From Haladaptatus caseinilyticus (lineage in GTDB: Archaea; Halobacteriota; Halobacteria; Halobacteriales; Haladaptataceae), in assembly GCF_026248685.1 (NCBI RefSeq), contig NZ_CP111040.1, positions 496,001 to 560,000 on the forward strand: a stretch of 64,000 bases of DNA, read 5' to 3'. The notes under the pieces were generated by a model, which did no database searches, had not been told where the DNA came from, and saw nothing but the letters and a program-made list of their open reading frames with translations. The position numbers and the translations under genes were made by a program. Of the stretch, positions 8,244 to 16,799 are shown piece by piece (the first letter of the stretch is position 1; every line of letters starts with the position of its first letter).

Positions 8244-9742
8244 GCGCAGAAAGTTTTCGCGATTATCTTTCGCTTCTCGATGCCGCAAACAAGACAACAC
8301 GGATCTCTCAGCCGGTGTCTTGGAATCTTGAGGCAAGTGCCCTCACGATGAAGGCAGATCTCACTGATGCCGAGATTCCGATTTTCGAGAATGTCGGAGG
8401 TCAAGGATCTGCCGATGCACGACTCGTTGGCGACCCCTATCGTGGTCCAAGAGGCCGTCCATGGGATCGAATGGCTATAGCACTTGACGTCCCAACGGGA
8501 TTAACCGGTGATCAGTACTACAAGGCGATTATCGATCGGCTACAATCACCGATTCCACCCACGACTGTTGATAGCGGATCAGCCCCTTGCAAGGAAGTTG
8601 TACGGACAGGCTCTGAAATCGACCTATTTGATTTTCCGTGGCCATATATTCATGAAGGTGATGGAGGACGATATTCGAATCTACATACCGCAATTACAAC
8701 CGACCCTGATTCGGAATGGACAGACTGGTCGTACCACCGTGCGATGATCCATTCTCAAAAGAAAGCGAGCATTCTCCTTCTTGCTGGTGAACAGACGCCA
8801 AATCTCTACTATTACAAATACGAACGACGCAACGAACCCATGCCGATCGCAATTGCGCTCGGATCAGAACCGGCAGTATATTTTTCGTCGGTGATGTGGA
8901 TTCCAACCGGTCGTGATGAGGCAGACTTTGCAGGAGCATTAAAACAAGAACCAATTGAACTCGTCAAGTGTGAAACCAACGATCTTTTGGTTCCTGCCAG
9001 TGCAGAATTCATCATCGAGGGAACGGTATTGCCTGACGAACGATTAGACGAGGGCCCGTTTGGAGATTATTTTGGATATATGAATGGCCCTAGGCGATCA
9101 ATGCCCGCATTAGAGGTCGATGCTATTACACACCGTAAGCGACCGTATATCCCGTTTTGCGTAGAAGGGGCCGGTGTCGGCCACACACACAACTCAAGCT
9201 CGACTATGGAAGTGGGTTGTGTTGGGCCCGATGCAACGCTTGGGCTTCGAGCTGCGGGATTTAATGTGGAAAAATGTGTTCCTTGGCGGTTCACTCCACG
9301 GACGGCGTACACAGTTTCTACTGAAAATCCACGACCAGGCTATCTCCATGAACTCGCGAATTTTATTTTCACGACCTGGGGAATGCTCCATATCGATTTC
9401 TTTGTCTTCGTTGATTCAGATATCGATCCATTGGACCAGCGTGCTGTTCTCGAAGCGATTACTATCAACGCAGACCCAAATCAAGACTTCCATCAATTCG
9501 GTGTAGAAACGATGCCGAAAGTACCACTCAACATCTACCAAACCCCTGAAGAAAAAGGAAACGTTGAAACGGGGACTTCAAAGACAAAGACAGCAAAGGC
9601 ATACATCGATGCCACAAGCGATTCTTCTCAAGTAAAGTCCGGATATCTCGACGATGATGAGATCATAGATGAAGCACGAAAAACCCTAGAGGAGGCGGGG
9701 TTAGCGTTCAAAGCAGTATCTTCTCCGGAGACCTCACGATGA
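8240..9742 (+). CDS. UbiD-family prenylated-FMN-dependent (de)carboxylase, catalytic copy
   Basis: 500 residues, normal for UbiD. UbiD enzymes use prenylated FMN to remove or add a carboxylate on unsaturated or aromatic acids. Visible signatures are the NLHTAITTDPDSEWTDWSYHR block with Arg167 in the prFMN/substrate region, EFIIEGTVLPDERL with its Glu, and EGPFGDYFGY (271-276), which carries the catalytic Glu of the family's E-R-E network. The start overlaps the upstream gene by 4 bases, and the stop overlaps the second UbiD-like gene by 4 bases. No UbiX prenyltransferase gene is in the window, so prFMN must come from elsewhere. The substrate is not evident; the setting suggests an aromatic acid. 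Confidence 0.9.
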   Translation: MSAESFRDYLSLLDAANKTTRISQPVSWNLEASALTMKADLTDAEIPIFENVGGQGSADARLVGDPYRGPRGRPWDRMAIALDVPTGLTGDQYYKAIIDRLQSPIPPTTVDSGSAPCKEVVRTGSEIDLFDFPWPYIHEGDGGRYSNLHTAITTDPDSEWTDWSYHRAMIHSQKKASILLLAGEQTPNLYYYKYERRNEPMPIAIALGSEPAVYFSSVMWIPTGRDEADFAGALKQEPIELVKCETNDLLVPASAEFIIEGTVLPDERLDEGPFGDYFGYMNGPRRSMPALEVDAITHRKRPYIPFCVEGAGVGHTHNSSSTMEVGCVGPDATLGLRAAGFNVEKCVPWRFTPRTAYTVSTENPRPGYLHELANFIFTTWGMLHIDFFVFVDSDIDPLDQRAVLEAITINADPNQDFHQFGVETMPKVPLNIYQTPEEKGNVETGTSKTKTAKAYIDATSDSSQVKSGYLDDDEIIDEARKTLEEAGLAFKAVSSPETSR

Positions 9743-11124
9743 CTGTTCGAAACCTCATTTCGATGCTTGAGTCACAGGATGATCTCCTCCACATAGAACA
9801 GTCTGTTCACTGGGCTAATGAAGCACCGGCAATTGGAGCACAAGCAGCGAAGGAAAACGGATCAGCAATCCTTTTCGAAAATGTTCCAGGAAAGACACGG
9901 TTGGTGAGTGGGGCGTACGGTGGACCGGATCGAATGCTCCCGAGGAATCGAACCCCATGGTCACGACTTGCGATGGGAGTGGGGTTGGATAGTGACATAC
10001 CATACGATCAGTTCGCTCATTGGTTTACGAAGCCATCAACCAGAGATTCATTGCCTGATTCTGTGTCTCTTGAGGCGAATCCAGTTGGAGTCGACATGTA
10101 CTCACTTGGATTGCCAGCCCTTTCGGGCGAAGCACCAACAATCACCCTTGGACTGTGTGCGGGACCTATCGACGATAAAACGGTGTGGGCGCCAATCCAC
10201 GCGCGTGTAGAGGACCATGATAGCCTCATCGCCTCAATTCCTGCAGCACTCGGAAAACAATTGACTCATGGTACCGAAATCACTATTGCGATTGGAGTAC
10301 CCACCGCATGCCTCATCGCTGCGAAATTATCGTGGATTGGTGAGACAAACACAGGAAATGCCCTCTCAATGGCACGAACGTATAGCGATATAGCATTCGC
10401 CGATGAACAAGGTGGTCTCATTCCGGCAAGTTCCGAGGGTGTCATTAGTGGAACGGTAGGTGAGAGATCCGACTATCAACCACGGCACAGAGAAGGATGG
10501 GAGAAAGCGACCGAAACTACGACCCTGAAAATTCACGTCACCGATCTAGCGCTACGTGAGGAAGCAATACTCCCCTTTTCACCACTTGGAGCCCCTCTTG
10601 CAGACGATATTCATTTGGCAAGCATCGTAGAGTCGGTTCGGTTGCTACGGCGATTGAATAACTATTGGGGAGTGAGTCCCGTCAAATGGATCCACCTTCC
10701 AGCGGAAACCCACCTCGGGATGTGTCTCGTGGCGACAGAGATCCTCTATGCAGGATTCGAGTGGCAACTCGCGAATACCCTCTTTGCGTTTTCACAGTTG
10801 TTCGACAAAGTACTCATCCTCGACGAAGATACACCACCTGGAAACTTGGCGAGAGCATTCGACGATATGTGGATCAAAGCACATCCATCCCATGATTGGC
10901 ATTTCAGCGAACCACAGGCACCTGCTGCAACAGCAACTGCCTACCGGCGCGATGGGAGGACTGGATCAAGGTTATTTATCGACGCAACATGGGATCCCCG
11001 ATGGGATGACGAGTTCATCGCACCGCGAGTAGATTTCGAATCTTCGTATCCAGAAGACATTAGAGCGTTCGTGCTCGACAATTGGGATGAGATGGGATTT
11101 TCAACGGATCCAGGAGGGCAGTGA
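9739..11124 (+). CDS. UbiD-like protein lacking catalytic motif (probable partner subunit)
   Basis: 461 residues, clearly UbiD-fold by its N-terminus (FENVPGKTRLVSGAYGGPDR, then RNRTPWSRLAMGVGL) and by the AIGVPTACLIAAKLSW and DEQGGLIPASSEGVISGTV blocks. The expected EGPFGD motif after the E-V-x-x-G strand is absent; the sequence there is GERSDYQPRHREGWE. The YRMM/YHR Arg region is also lost (VWAPIHARVEDHD). It therefore probably cannot catalyse decarboxylation alone. The 4-base overlap with the catalytic copy suggests a hetero-oligomer, with this subunit structural or substrate-specifying. It could instead have evolved another role. It is not a decayed gene, since the frame is fully open and composition matches its neighbours. 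Confidence 0.82.
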   Translation: MTVRNLISMLESQDDLLHIEQSVHWANEAPAIGAQAAKENGSAILFENVPGKTRLVSGAYGGPDRMLPRNRTPWSRLAMGVGLDSDIPYDQFAHWFTKPSTRDSLPDSVSLEANPVGVDMYSLGLPALSGEAPTITLGLCAGPIDDKTVWAPIHARVEDHDSLIASIPAALGKQLTHGTEITIAIGVPTACLIAAKLSWIGETNTGNALSMARTYSDIAFADEQGGLIPASSEGVISGTVGERSDYQPRHREGWEKATETTTLKIHVTDLALREEAILPFSPLGAPLADDIHLASIVESVRLLRRLNNYWGVSPVKWIHLPAETHLGMCLVATEILYAGFEWQLANTLFAFSQLFDKVLILDEDTPPGNLARAFDDMWIKAHPSHDWHFSEPQAPAATATAYRRDGRTGSRLFIDATWDPRWDDEFIAPRVDFESSYPEDIRAFVLDNWDEMGFSTDPGGQ

Positions 11125-11127
11125 CAG

Positions 11128-12036
11128 ATGGAACGAATCGGTGTCGGCAAGGGAAGCCCCGAGGGAACGAACAGCGCATATGTCTTCCCAGAACGGAAAG
11201 TGGTGATAGACCCAGGGCCACCAGGTAAAGACTCGTGGCAACAACTGAAAGATGGCATTTCTGCTGCGGGTTTGCAACCGGCAGACGTCTCAACAATATT
11301 TGTTACCCATTGGCATATTGATCACGCTGGACTCGCCCCTCGGCTAGCCAAGATAGCCGATGCTAACATTGCTATGCATAAAGCAGATGCACAACTCGTT
11401 GCGGAATATGGGGATGAACGAGAGCGCCGGGTTGAACGTGACATGCAGAATCTTGAGCAATGGGGAGTTCCAGAGAATATCATCCGGTCAGTACGGGACC
11501 AAGATACACCTTCACCTCTCCCAGACCGAATTCCAGTTCGAGAACTATCCGATGGAGACCAATTCAACGGGTTAGAGGTGATTCATACACCGGGTCATAC
11601 TAGTGGACATGCATCAGTGACAGTTGATGGGCAGCTATTCGTTGGTGATGCTGTCCTCCCAACCTACACTCCGAACGTAGGTGGGAGCGATACACGAATC
11701 AAACAACCACTCCAAACATATTATCAGACACTCGACCGGCTCCAAACACGTGAAGAAATTGCGTATCCAGGCCACGGGAAAAATGTCTCTCTTGGGGATC
11801 GGATTGACGAAATATTTGCCCACCACAAGAAGCGCTCAGAGCAAGTTTTGGGACTTGTTCAGAAACAGGGACCGGTGACACCATGGGAAATCGCAACAAT
11901 TCTCTTCGGGGATATGAGCGGAATTCACGTTAAGCTTGGCGCTGGAGAAGCAGCTGCCCATCTTACCGACCTCGCTGAGAAGGAAGATATCGAATTCGTT
12001 GCAGAGGATCCAGATACGTATTCCTCCAAGAAATAG
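11128..12036 (+). CDS. MBL-fold metallo-hydrolase
   Basis: 302 residues. The beta-lactamase-type metal motif THWHIDHAG gives His61, His63, Asp65 and His66. Further ligands are in HTPGHTSGH, FVGDAVL and AYPGHG, and a helical C-terminal extension follows (HHKKRSEQVLGLV, then LFGDMSGIHVKLGAGEAAAHL). This architecture is typical of hydrolases that act on thioesters or other small acyl compounds. It is the last gene of the UbiD operon, 3 bases after the second UbiD-like gene. It shares the YTPNVGG...PL..Y..TL and LFGD..GIH blocks with the gene at 28736, so the two are paralogs. A role in hydrolysing a CoA thioester or lactone intermediate is inference. Confidence 0.87.
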   Translation: MERIGVGKGSPEGTNSAYVFPERKVVIDPGPPGKDSWQQLKDGISAAGLQPADVSTIFVTHWHIDHAGLAPRLAKIADANIAMHKADAQLVAEYGDERERRVERDMQNLEQWGVPENIIRSVRDQDTPSPLPDRIPVRELSDGDQFNGLEVIHTPGHTSGHASVTVDGQLFVGDAVLPTYTPNVGGSDTRIKQPLQTYYQTLDRLQTREEIAYPGHGKNVSLGDRIDEIFAHHKKRSEQVLGLVQKQGPVTPWEIATILFGDMSGIHVKLGAGEAAAHLTDLAEKEDIEFVAEDPDTYSSKK

Positions 12037-12047
12037 AAAATTGCAGT

Positions 12048-13463
12048 CTATGATTCAACCGGGCTGAACTTAACACCGTATCGTGGAACACCTTCTTGTG
12101 TGTAGATCCGTCGAATTAGCGCCCGAACATCGTCACCGACAGCAACCGTCGTAGGATCAGTGTCTGTGAGCTGTGCTGGCAGTGTAATGCTATCATCTTT
12201 TGCGAAACCAACCTCAATAATTGCAACCCCGTACTCTCCATTTCGTCGCTGTTGTTCAGTGAACTCAGGTGGTGCCCCTCCTTGTCCAATGACCGTCACT
12301 GCTCGAATAGTACCTTGACGTGGGAGTTCGACCTGCTCGAATTCAACGCTACAGTGGCACTCTGGACAGGTTCCTTCCGGTGGAAACGCAAGCCCAGAAC
12401 ATTCCGGACATCGACCAGCTACAAGACGATACCGCTGGTCGAGCGTTCGTCGCCAAGAGGGTAGACTAACGTGAGCACCTCCGCCGGAGACATCAATAGT
12501 CCCAATGTAACCCCGGTTGCGGAGATACGTCGAGTAGGAGATCTCTTCGGTATGGGATTCTTGCATCCAGTTATTGTCGATAGCTCCGCAGAATAGCATT
12601 GCAGTGACGCCACCACCACTCCCAAAGAATATGGCGAGAGTTCTCTCATCACGATCAATTGCAGAGAAACTCTTAGTCAATGCGAGTGGTACACCGGCAG
12701 CACCAACATCGCCAAACTGGTCTGCAATAATACCTCTATTTACGGCTGTTTCATCGATCCGGGTACCACTTATGATCCGAGAGGGAAATCGAGCGTCAGG
12801 CTGATGAATCGCTGCTGCAGCGATGTCATCAACATCACGATCAAATTGCGAGATGGCTTCCGTGACACACCGTTTGATCTCACTGCGTTCATACGACGTT
12901 ATCTCAAGCTCTTCGACTGATTCAGTACCTTGCTCCCGATATCGAATACCGGGAAGTTCATCGACAACAGTAGCTGTTTCGAGGTGCTCTACCTGTGCCG
13001 AATCAGTGATGAGAAATGCCGCAGCACCGGCTCCAAACGGATGATCTATGTCCGCTGGATCGCCTCGTGGTGCATCTGCTGCAATAACAAGCGCAACTCC
13101 ATCGGTTTGGAGCGCTGTGGATAATGCTGGTGCTCCCGAACGAGTACTTTGGGTAAACGTTCGTGCCGAGATAGTCTCAGAAAGTCCCAGCATACGAACG
13201 AACCGTGGAATGAGTTCTTCCTCTTCAAGAGGAGGAGAAGTCGTCGCAAAATGAACAGATGAAACAGTATCGACATCAAACGAACTGTGATCAATCGCAG
13301 ATTCAGCTGCGGCAACAGCCATCGTCAAAACGTCTTCGTCCGCTGTTGGTACACGCTTTGTCTTGATACCAGAACCATTGTATTGGCCCCACGAATCAGC
13401 GACTGTTTTGGAACTAATCTCGTAGCGAGGGAGATATCGGCCTACGGTTGCAATTCCCCTCAT
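12048..13463 (-). CDS. condensing-enzyme (HMG-CoA synthase-like) fused to DUF35 zinc-ribbon/OB-fold
   Basis: 471 residues. Residues 1-~330 follow the thiolase/KAS-III fold of HMG-CoA synthase, including SVHFATTSPPLEE, a substrate His region AIHQPDARFPSR and FFGSGGGVTAMLF. Residues ~335-471 are a DUF35 domain: a CPECSGLAFPPEGTCPEC zinc ribbon with four Cys, then an OB fold. The nucleophilic Cys expected in the ACKxG segment is replaced by Thr107 (TQSTRSGAP), so the condensing half is probably not a classical synthase. In archaea a thiolase, an HMG-CoA synthase and a DUF35 protein form one complex. Here the last two are fused and the thiolase is the overlapping upstream gene. A 4-base ATGA overlap links them. 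Confidence 0.85.
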   Translation of the reverse strand: MRGIATVGRYLPRYEISSKTVADSWGQYNGSGIKTKRVPTADEDVLTMAVAAAESAIDHSSFDVDTVSSVHFATTSPPLEEEELIPRFVRMLGLSETISARTFTQSTRSGAPALSTALQTDGVALVIAADAPRGDPADIDHPFGAGAAAFLITDSAQVEHLETATVVDELPGIRYREQGTESVEELEITSYERSEIKRCVTEAISQFDRDVDDIAAAAIHQPDARFPSRIISGTRIDETAVNRGIIADQFGDVGAAGVPLALTKSFSAIDRDERTLAIFFGSGGGVTAMLFCGAIDNNWMQESHTEEISYSTYLRNRGYIGTIDVSGGGAHVSLPSWRRTLDQRYRLVAGRCPECSGLAFPPEGTCPECHCSVEFEQVELPRQGTIRAVTVIGQGGAPPEFTEQQRRNGEYGVAIIEVGFAKDDSITLPAQLTDTDPTTVAVGDDVRALIRRIYTQEGVPRYGVKFSPVES

Positions 13464-14635
13464 ACTACGCCCTCCTGCATGCGTTCGAAGACATGGACGG
13501 TCGCACTTCCACCACTCCCTCCGACGTTATGGGCGAGCCCATAGCGTGGCTCTTCGACTTGTGTGTGTGCCTCACCGCGGAGCTGTTCGAAGATTTCTAC
13601 GATCTGGCCAGTGCCAGTTGCACCGATGGGATGACCTTTCGATTTCAACCCGCCGCTTGTATTGACTGGCAGTCGCCCAGTGGGATGCGTTACTTCATCA
13701 CGAAGAAGTTTCCCTCCCTCGCCACGGTCACAGAAGCCTAGATCTTCATATGCCATGATTTCTGCAATGGCAAAACAGTCGTGGACCTCTGCAAAATCGA
13801 TGTCATCAGGACCAATTCCAGCATCATCATACGCGCGTTCTGCCGCACGTCTGCTCGCGGGAATGTCTGTGAATGTATCCCGTTGGAATAGGCCGACTCG
13901 ATCGCTCGAAGCACCCATACCTGAAACACGAACTGAGATTTCATCGAGTTCGTTTGCCACCTTCTCGCTTGCAACCAGTACAGCACTTGCACCGTCCGTC
14001 GTTGGGCAGCAGTGATACAGATTGAGTGGATCAGCGACGGTCGGTGCTCCTATAGCGTCTTCCAGAGTACACTCGAAACCCAGTTGCGCATTTGGATTTG
14101 CTGCTCCATTCCGATGGTTCTTGACTGCAACGCGTGAGAGATCCTCAATAGTTGTTCCATACGCGGCCATGTGCGCACTTGCCATCTGTGCATAGACCCC
14201 AGCAAATGTCGTGCCAGAAAGCCGTTCCCACTCAGTCTCGCCACTCACCCCGAGCCACCATTTTGTATGGTCGGAGCTCATATCGGTCATGATCTCGTAT
14301 CCACCGGCCAGTACGAGATCTGCGATACCGGCTCGAACAGCCGTTACGGCATTTCTGAATGCATAGCCGCTGGCAGCGCAAGCATTTTCGACACGGGTAG
14401 TTGGAATCCCATGAAGTCCGATATACTCAGTTACCGCTGGACCACTCAGACCAAGTTGACGTCCGCCAACTCCGAGCGTTCCGATAAACGCCTCATCAAT
14501 ACGATTTCGGTCGATACCAGTACCGACACTTGCAAGCGCACGATCAAATGCAGTTGCAAACAAGGATCGATAGCTCTCATTGGGGAAGGAGCCAAACGGT
14601 GATTGGCCAGCCCCGATAACATATGCCTCCGTCAC
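13460..14635 (-). CDS. thiolase-family protein (SCP-x type)
   Basis: 391 residues starting at GTG 14635. The active Cys lies in VENACAASGYAFRNA and the acid/base His in SKGHPIGATGTGQ. The second Cys motif of degradative thiolases is replaced by HNVGGSGG, as in sterol-carrier-protein-type thiolases. It would cleave or form a C-C bond on a 3-oxoacyl-CoA. It is the first gene of a two-gene unit with the DUF35 fusion, an arrangement like BbsAB or the archaeal thiolase/DUF35 complexes, where DUF35 forms the CoA-binding cap. The minus-strand transcript converges on the UbiD operon. It fits beta-oxidation of ring-cleavage products. Confidence 0.9.
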   Translation of the reverse strand: MTEAYVIGAGQSPFGSFPNESYRSLFATAFDRALASVGTGIDRNRIDEAFIGTLGVGGRQLGLSGPAVTEYIGLHGIPTTRVENACAASGYAFRNAVTAVRAGIADLVLAGGYEIMTDMSSDHTKWWLGVSGETEWERLSGTTFAGVYAQMASAHMAAYGTTIEDLSRVAVKNHRNGAANPNAQLGFECTLEDAIGAPTVADPLNLYHCCPTTDGASAVLVASEKVANELDEISVRVSGMGASSDRVGLFQRDTFTDIPASRRAAERAYDDAGIGPDDIDFAEVHDCFAIAEIMAYEDLGFCDRGEGGKLLRDEVTHPTGRLPVNTSGGLKSKGHPIGATGTGQIVEIFEQLRGEAHTQVEEPRYGLAHNVGGSGGSATVHVFERMQEGVV

Positions 14636-14703
14636 ACTCGTTGAAGGGGATGAAAGATAAAAAATATACTGGATAGCTGCCCTGTTTCAGTTGATCACTT
14701 AGG

Positions 14704-15240
14704 TTGATACTTAGATGGAAGCTCGTCGTACTAGCCAGCCGGGCAGAGGGTACGCTACTCGGAAGCGGTATCCATGATAGTGCTCGAATGGGTCTCGTTG
14801 TCAGCGAAGACCAGCGCCAAGAAATCCTTGGATATATCGAAACAGGAAAGGAGGAAGGAGCAACGCTTGTCACGGGCGGCGATGTTCCAGTCAAGAAAGA
14901 GTGGGACTTTTTCGTCGAGCCAACAGTGTTCATGACGTCACAAACGAGATGACCATCGCTCGTGAGAAGATTTTCGGCCCAATTCTCTCGGTAATACCGT
15001 TCGAAGATAGAAAAGAAGCGCCCGAGATTGCGAATGAGTCTCCATACGGACTTCTGGCCGGTATCTGGACGTCTGATTTGACCCGCGCTCATACAGTCGC
15101 AGAGTATCTTGAATAGAGGATGATAAGTGTCAATAAATAACCGGTGACGTTCCCACAGACTCCGTTCGGTGGATACAGAGAAAGTGACTATGTCGAAACA
15201 TGGTCGTGAAGCAATCCACGAGTACACACAGATGAAAATG
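14704..15240 (+). pseudogene. aldehyde dehydrogenase, C-terminal remnant with frameshifts
   Basis: Three pieces of an NAD(P)-dependent aldehyde dehydrogenase lie in successive frames. The first is GSGIHDSARMGLVVSEDQRQ with EEGATLVTGGD. The second, after a frameshift near 14935, is TNEMTIAREKIFGPILSVIPF, then NESPYGLLAGIWTSDLTRAH. The third, after stops near 15116-15145, is PQTPFGGYRESD and EAIHEYTQMK. These match, in order, the second half of the family, including the conserved EIFGP and SPYGL motifs. The N-terminal half with the catalytic Cys and Glu is missing. In this setting the intact gene may have been a PaaZ-like or aromatic-aldehyde dehydrogenase, which cannot be decided from the remnant. 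Confidence 0.87.
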
Positions 15241-15330
15241 TCAACGTCAATTTTAGATAAGCTAGAATCTTACTTGAAATCGTATCTCGAAAGGTGAGGT
15301 TTTATTCGCTGTACCATACTATAGATACAT

Positions 15331-16485
15331 ATGGCTCTCATCGAGAGTGCGTTATCAACAGAGAACCGAGAGATACGTGACCGAGCAGCGGAGTTTGCAA
15401 CGGACGTCGTTGCCCCACGCGCAGAAGAGATCGAGGTAACCGACGAGTTTCCACGAGACATAATGGAGGCCGCTGGAGACTACGATCTGCTTGGAATATT
15501 GTTACCGGAAGAATACGGTGGGTTGAACTCAGATTTCGTGTCGTATTGCCTTGCTGTTGAAGAGGTCGCCCAAGAGAGTGGTGCTGTAGCAGAAAGCATC
15601 CAGGGGCACACATTCGCGGCAGTCCCCATCGCGCAGTTTGGAACGGAACAACAATGCGACGAATATCTTCCATCGATGATTGAAGGCGACATGATGGGGG
15701 CAATGCTATTGACCGAGCCAGGAGCAGGAAGCTCTCCATCTGAACTCTCCACTACTGCGGAAACACACGCCGGAGATTATATCATTTCCGGTGAGAAGGC
15801 GTTCGGGACAAACGCAGGGGTTGCTGATCTTCATCTCGTCGTTGCTCGTGTCCAACCGTCCCCCGATGACTCACACGGTGTGAGCGTCTTTCTCGTCCCG
15901 GGGATCAACGAAACATCCGGGTTCACATTCGATCGAACAGAATTCATGGGGATGCGTGGTCACGTGACAGGTGACTCGACGCTTGAAGGCGTTGTAGTAC
16001 CGGACAATGGACTCCTTGGCGAGATTGGGCAGGGCTTCCGCATTGCAATGGGAACAATAGATATGGCCCGAACAGGGCTCGGTGCCATTGGGACTGGAAT
16101 TGCTACTGCAGCATTCGATCACGCAGTTGAATATGCTGGTGAGCGTGAACAGGGTGGTCAACCTGTCGGAACCTACCAGGCCGTTCAGGTTCTGATTGCC
16201 GAGATGGATGCTCAGCTCGATGGTGCTCGACACCTTGTGTATAATTCCGCTACAACGATCGCTCATGAATCGGGCGATACACGAGCGTCGAGTAAGGCAA
16301 AGTTCGTCGCTAGCGATGTCGCTGAGTTTGTCACGCGAAATGCCTTGCAGGTTCACGGCGGGAGAGGCTATAGAAAGGATCTCCCACTTGAGCGCTATTA
16401 TCGCGATGCGAAGATCCTTAGCATCATCGGAGGAACGACGGAAATCCAAAAGACGACTGTCGCTAGTGCTGTGCTTGGGCTATAA
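15331..16485 (+). CDS. acyl-CoA dehydrogenase
   Basis: 384 residues, the standard ACAD length. Visible blocks are the N-terminal helical domain (GILLPEEYGGLNSDFVSYCL), the FAD-contacting MLLTEPGAGSSPSEL and SGEKAFGTNAGVADL, and the C-terminal helices with QVHGGRGYRKDLPLERYYRD and IGGTTEIQ. The enzyme would use FAD to oxidise an acyl-CoA or CoA-activated aromatic side chain to the enoyl-CoA and pass electrons to ETF. It is transcribed alone, starting at ATG 15331 with an AT-rich region upstream. It lies between the dead ALDH gene and the convergent enoyl-CoA hydratase, within the catabolic island. Substrate unknown. Confidence 0.93.
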   Translation: MALIESALSTENREIRDRAAEFATDVVAPRAEEIEVTDEFPRDIMEAAGDYDLLGILLPEEYGGLNSDFVSYCLAVEEVAQESGAVAESIQGHTFAAVPIAQFGTEQQCDEYLPSMIEGDMMGAMLLTEPGAGSSPSELSTTAETHAGDYIISGEKAFGTNAGVADLHLVVARVQPSPDDSHGVSVFLVPGINETSGFTFDRTEFMGMRGHVTGDSTLEGVVVPDNGLLGEIGQGFRIAMGTIDMARTGLGAIGTGIATAAFDHAVEYAGEREQGGQPVGTYQAVQVLIAEMDAQLDGARHLVYNSATTIAHESGDTRASSKAKFVASDVAEFVTRNALQVHGGRGYRKDLPLERYYRDAKILSIIGGTTEIQKTTVASAVLGL

Positions 16486-16799
16486 TTGGTGAGCTAAAGG
16501 GATTCCAGGATGATGGTCCCTTTCACTACTACAAAGGCTACGCCACTGAAGTCGGGTTCGCAACCATAATTTAGAGTTTTGGTACATAATTTTAGCGAGA
16601 TTGATATACAATGTCGACTCAATGAATAATACGGTGACGTAGTGTCCGATGGCGAGAAAGAAAATAAATACCCCAGCATAAGTTAGCTCTCCACTATTCG
16701 CCAGTCGGAGAGCAGTTACTGAGCTACGACGTCTGGGAGCTTTGACGGTATTTGATTGATGGATGAGTACTGGGGTATTTGACTCGTGGGATCACTGAC
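16486..16799. other. convergent intergenic spacer
   Basis: 314 bases between the convergent acyl-CoA dehydrogenase and enoyl-CoA hydratase. I see no gene and no strong terminator hairpin. Confidence 0.4.

Noticed and set aside
14577-15227. 216-residue minus-strand frame across the ALDH remnant
   Set aside because: It is antisense to a well-supported, though broken, ALDH reading frame.
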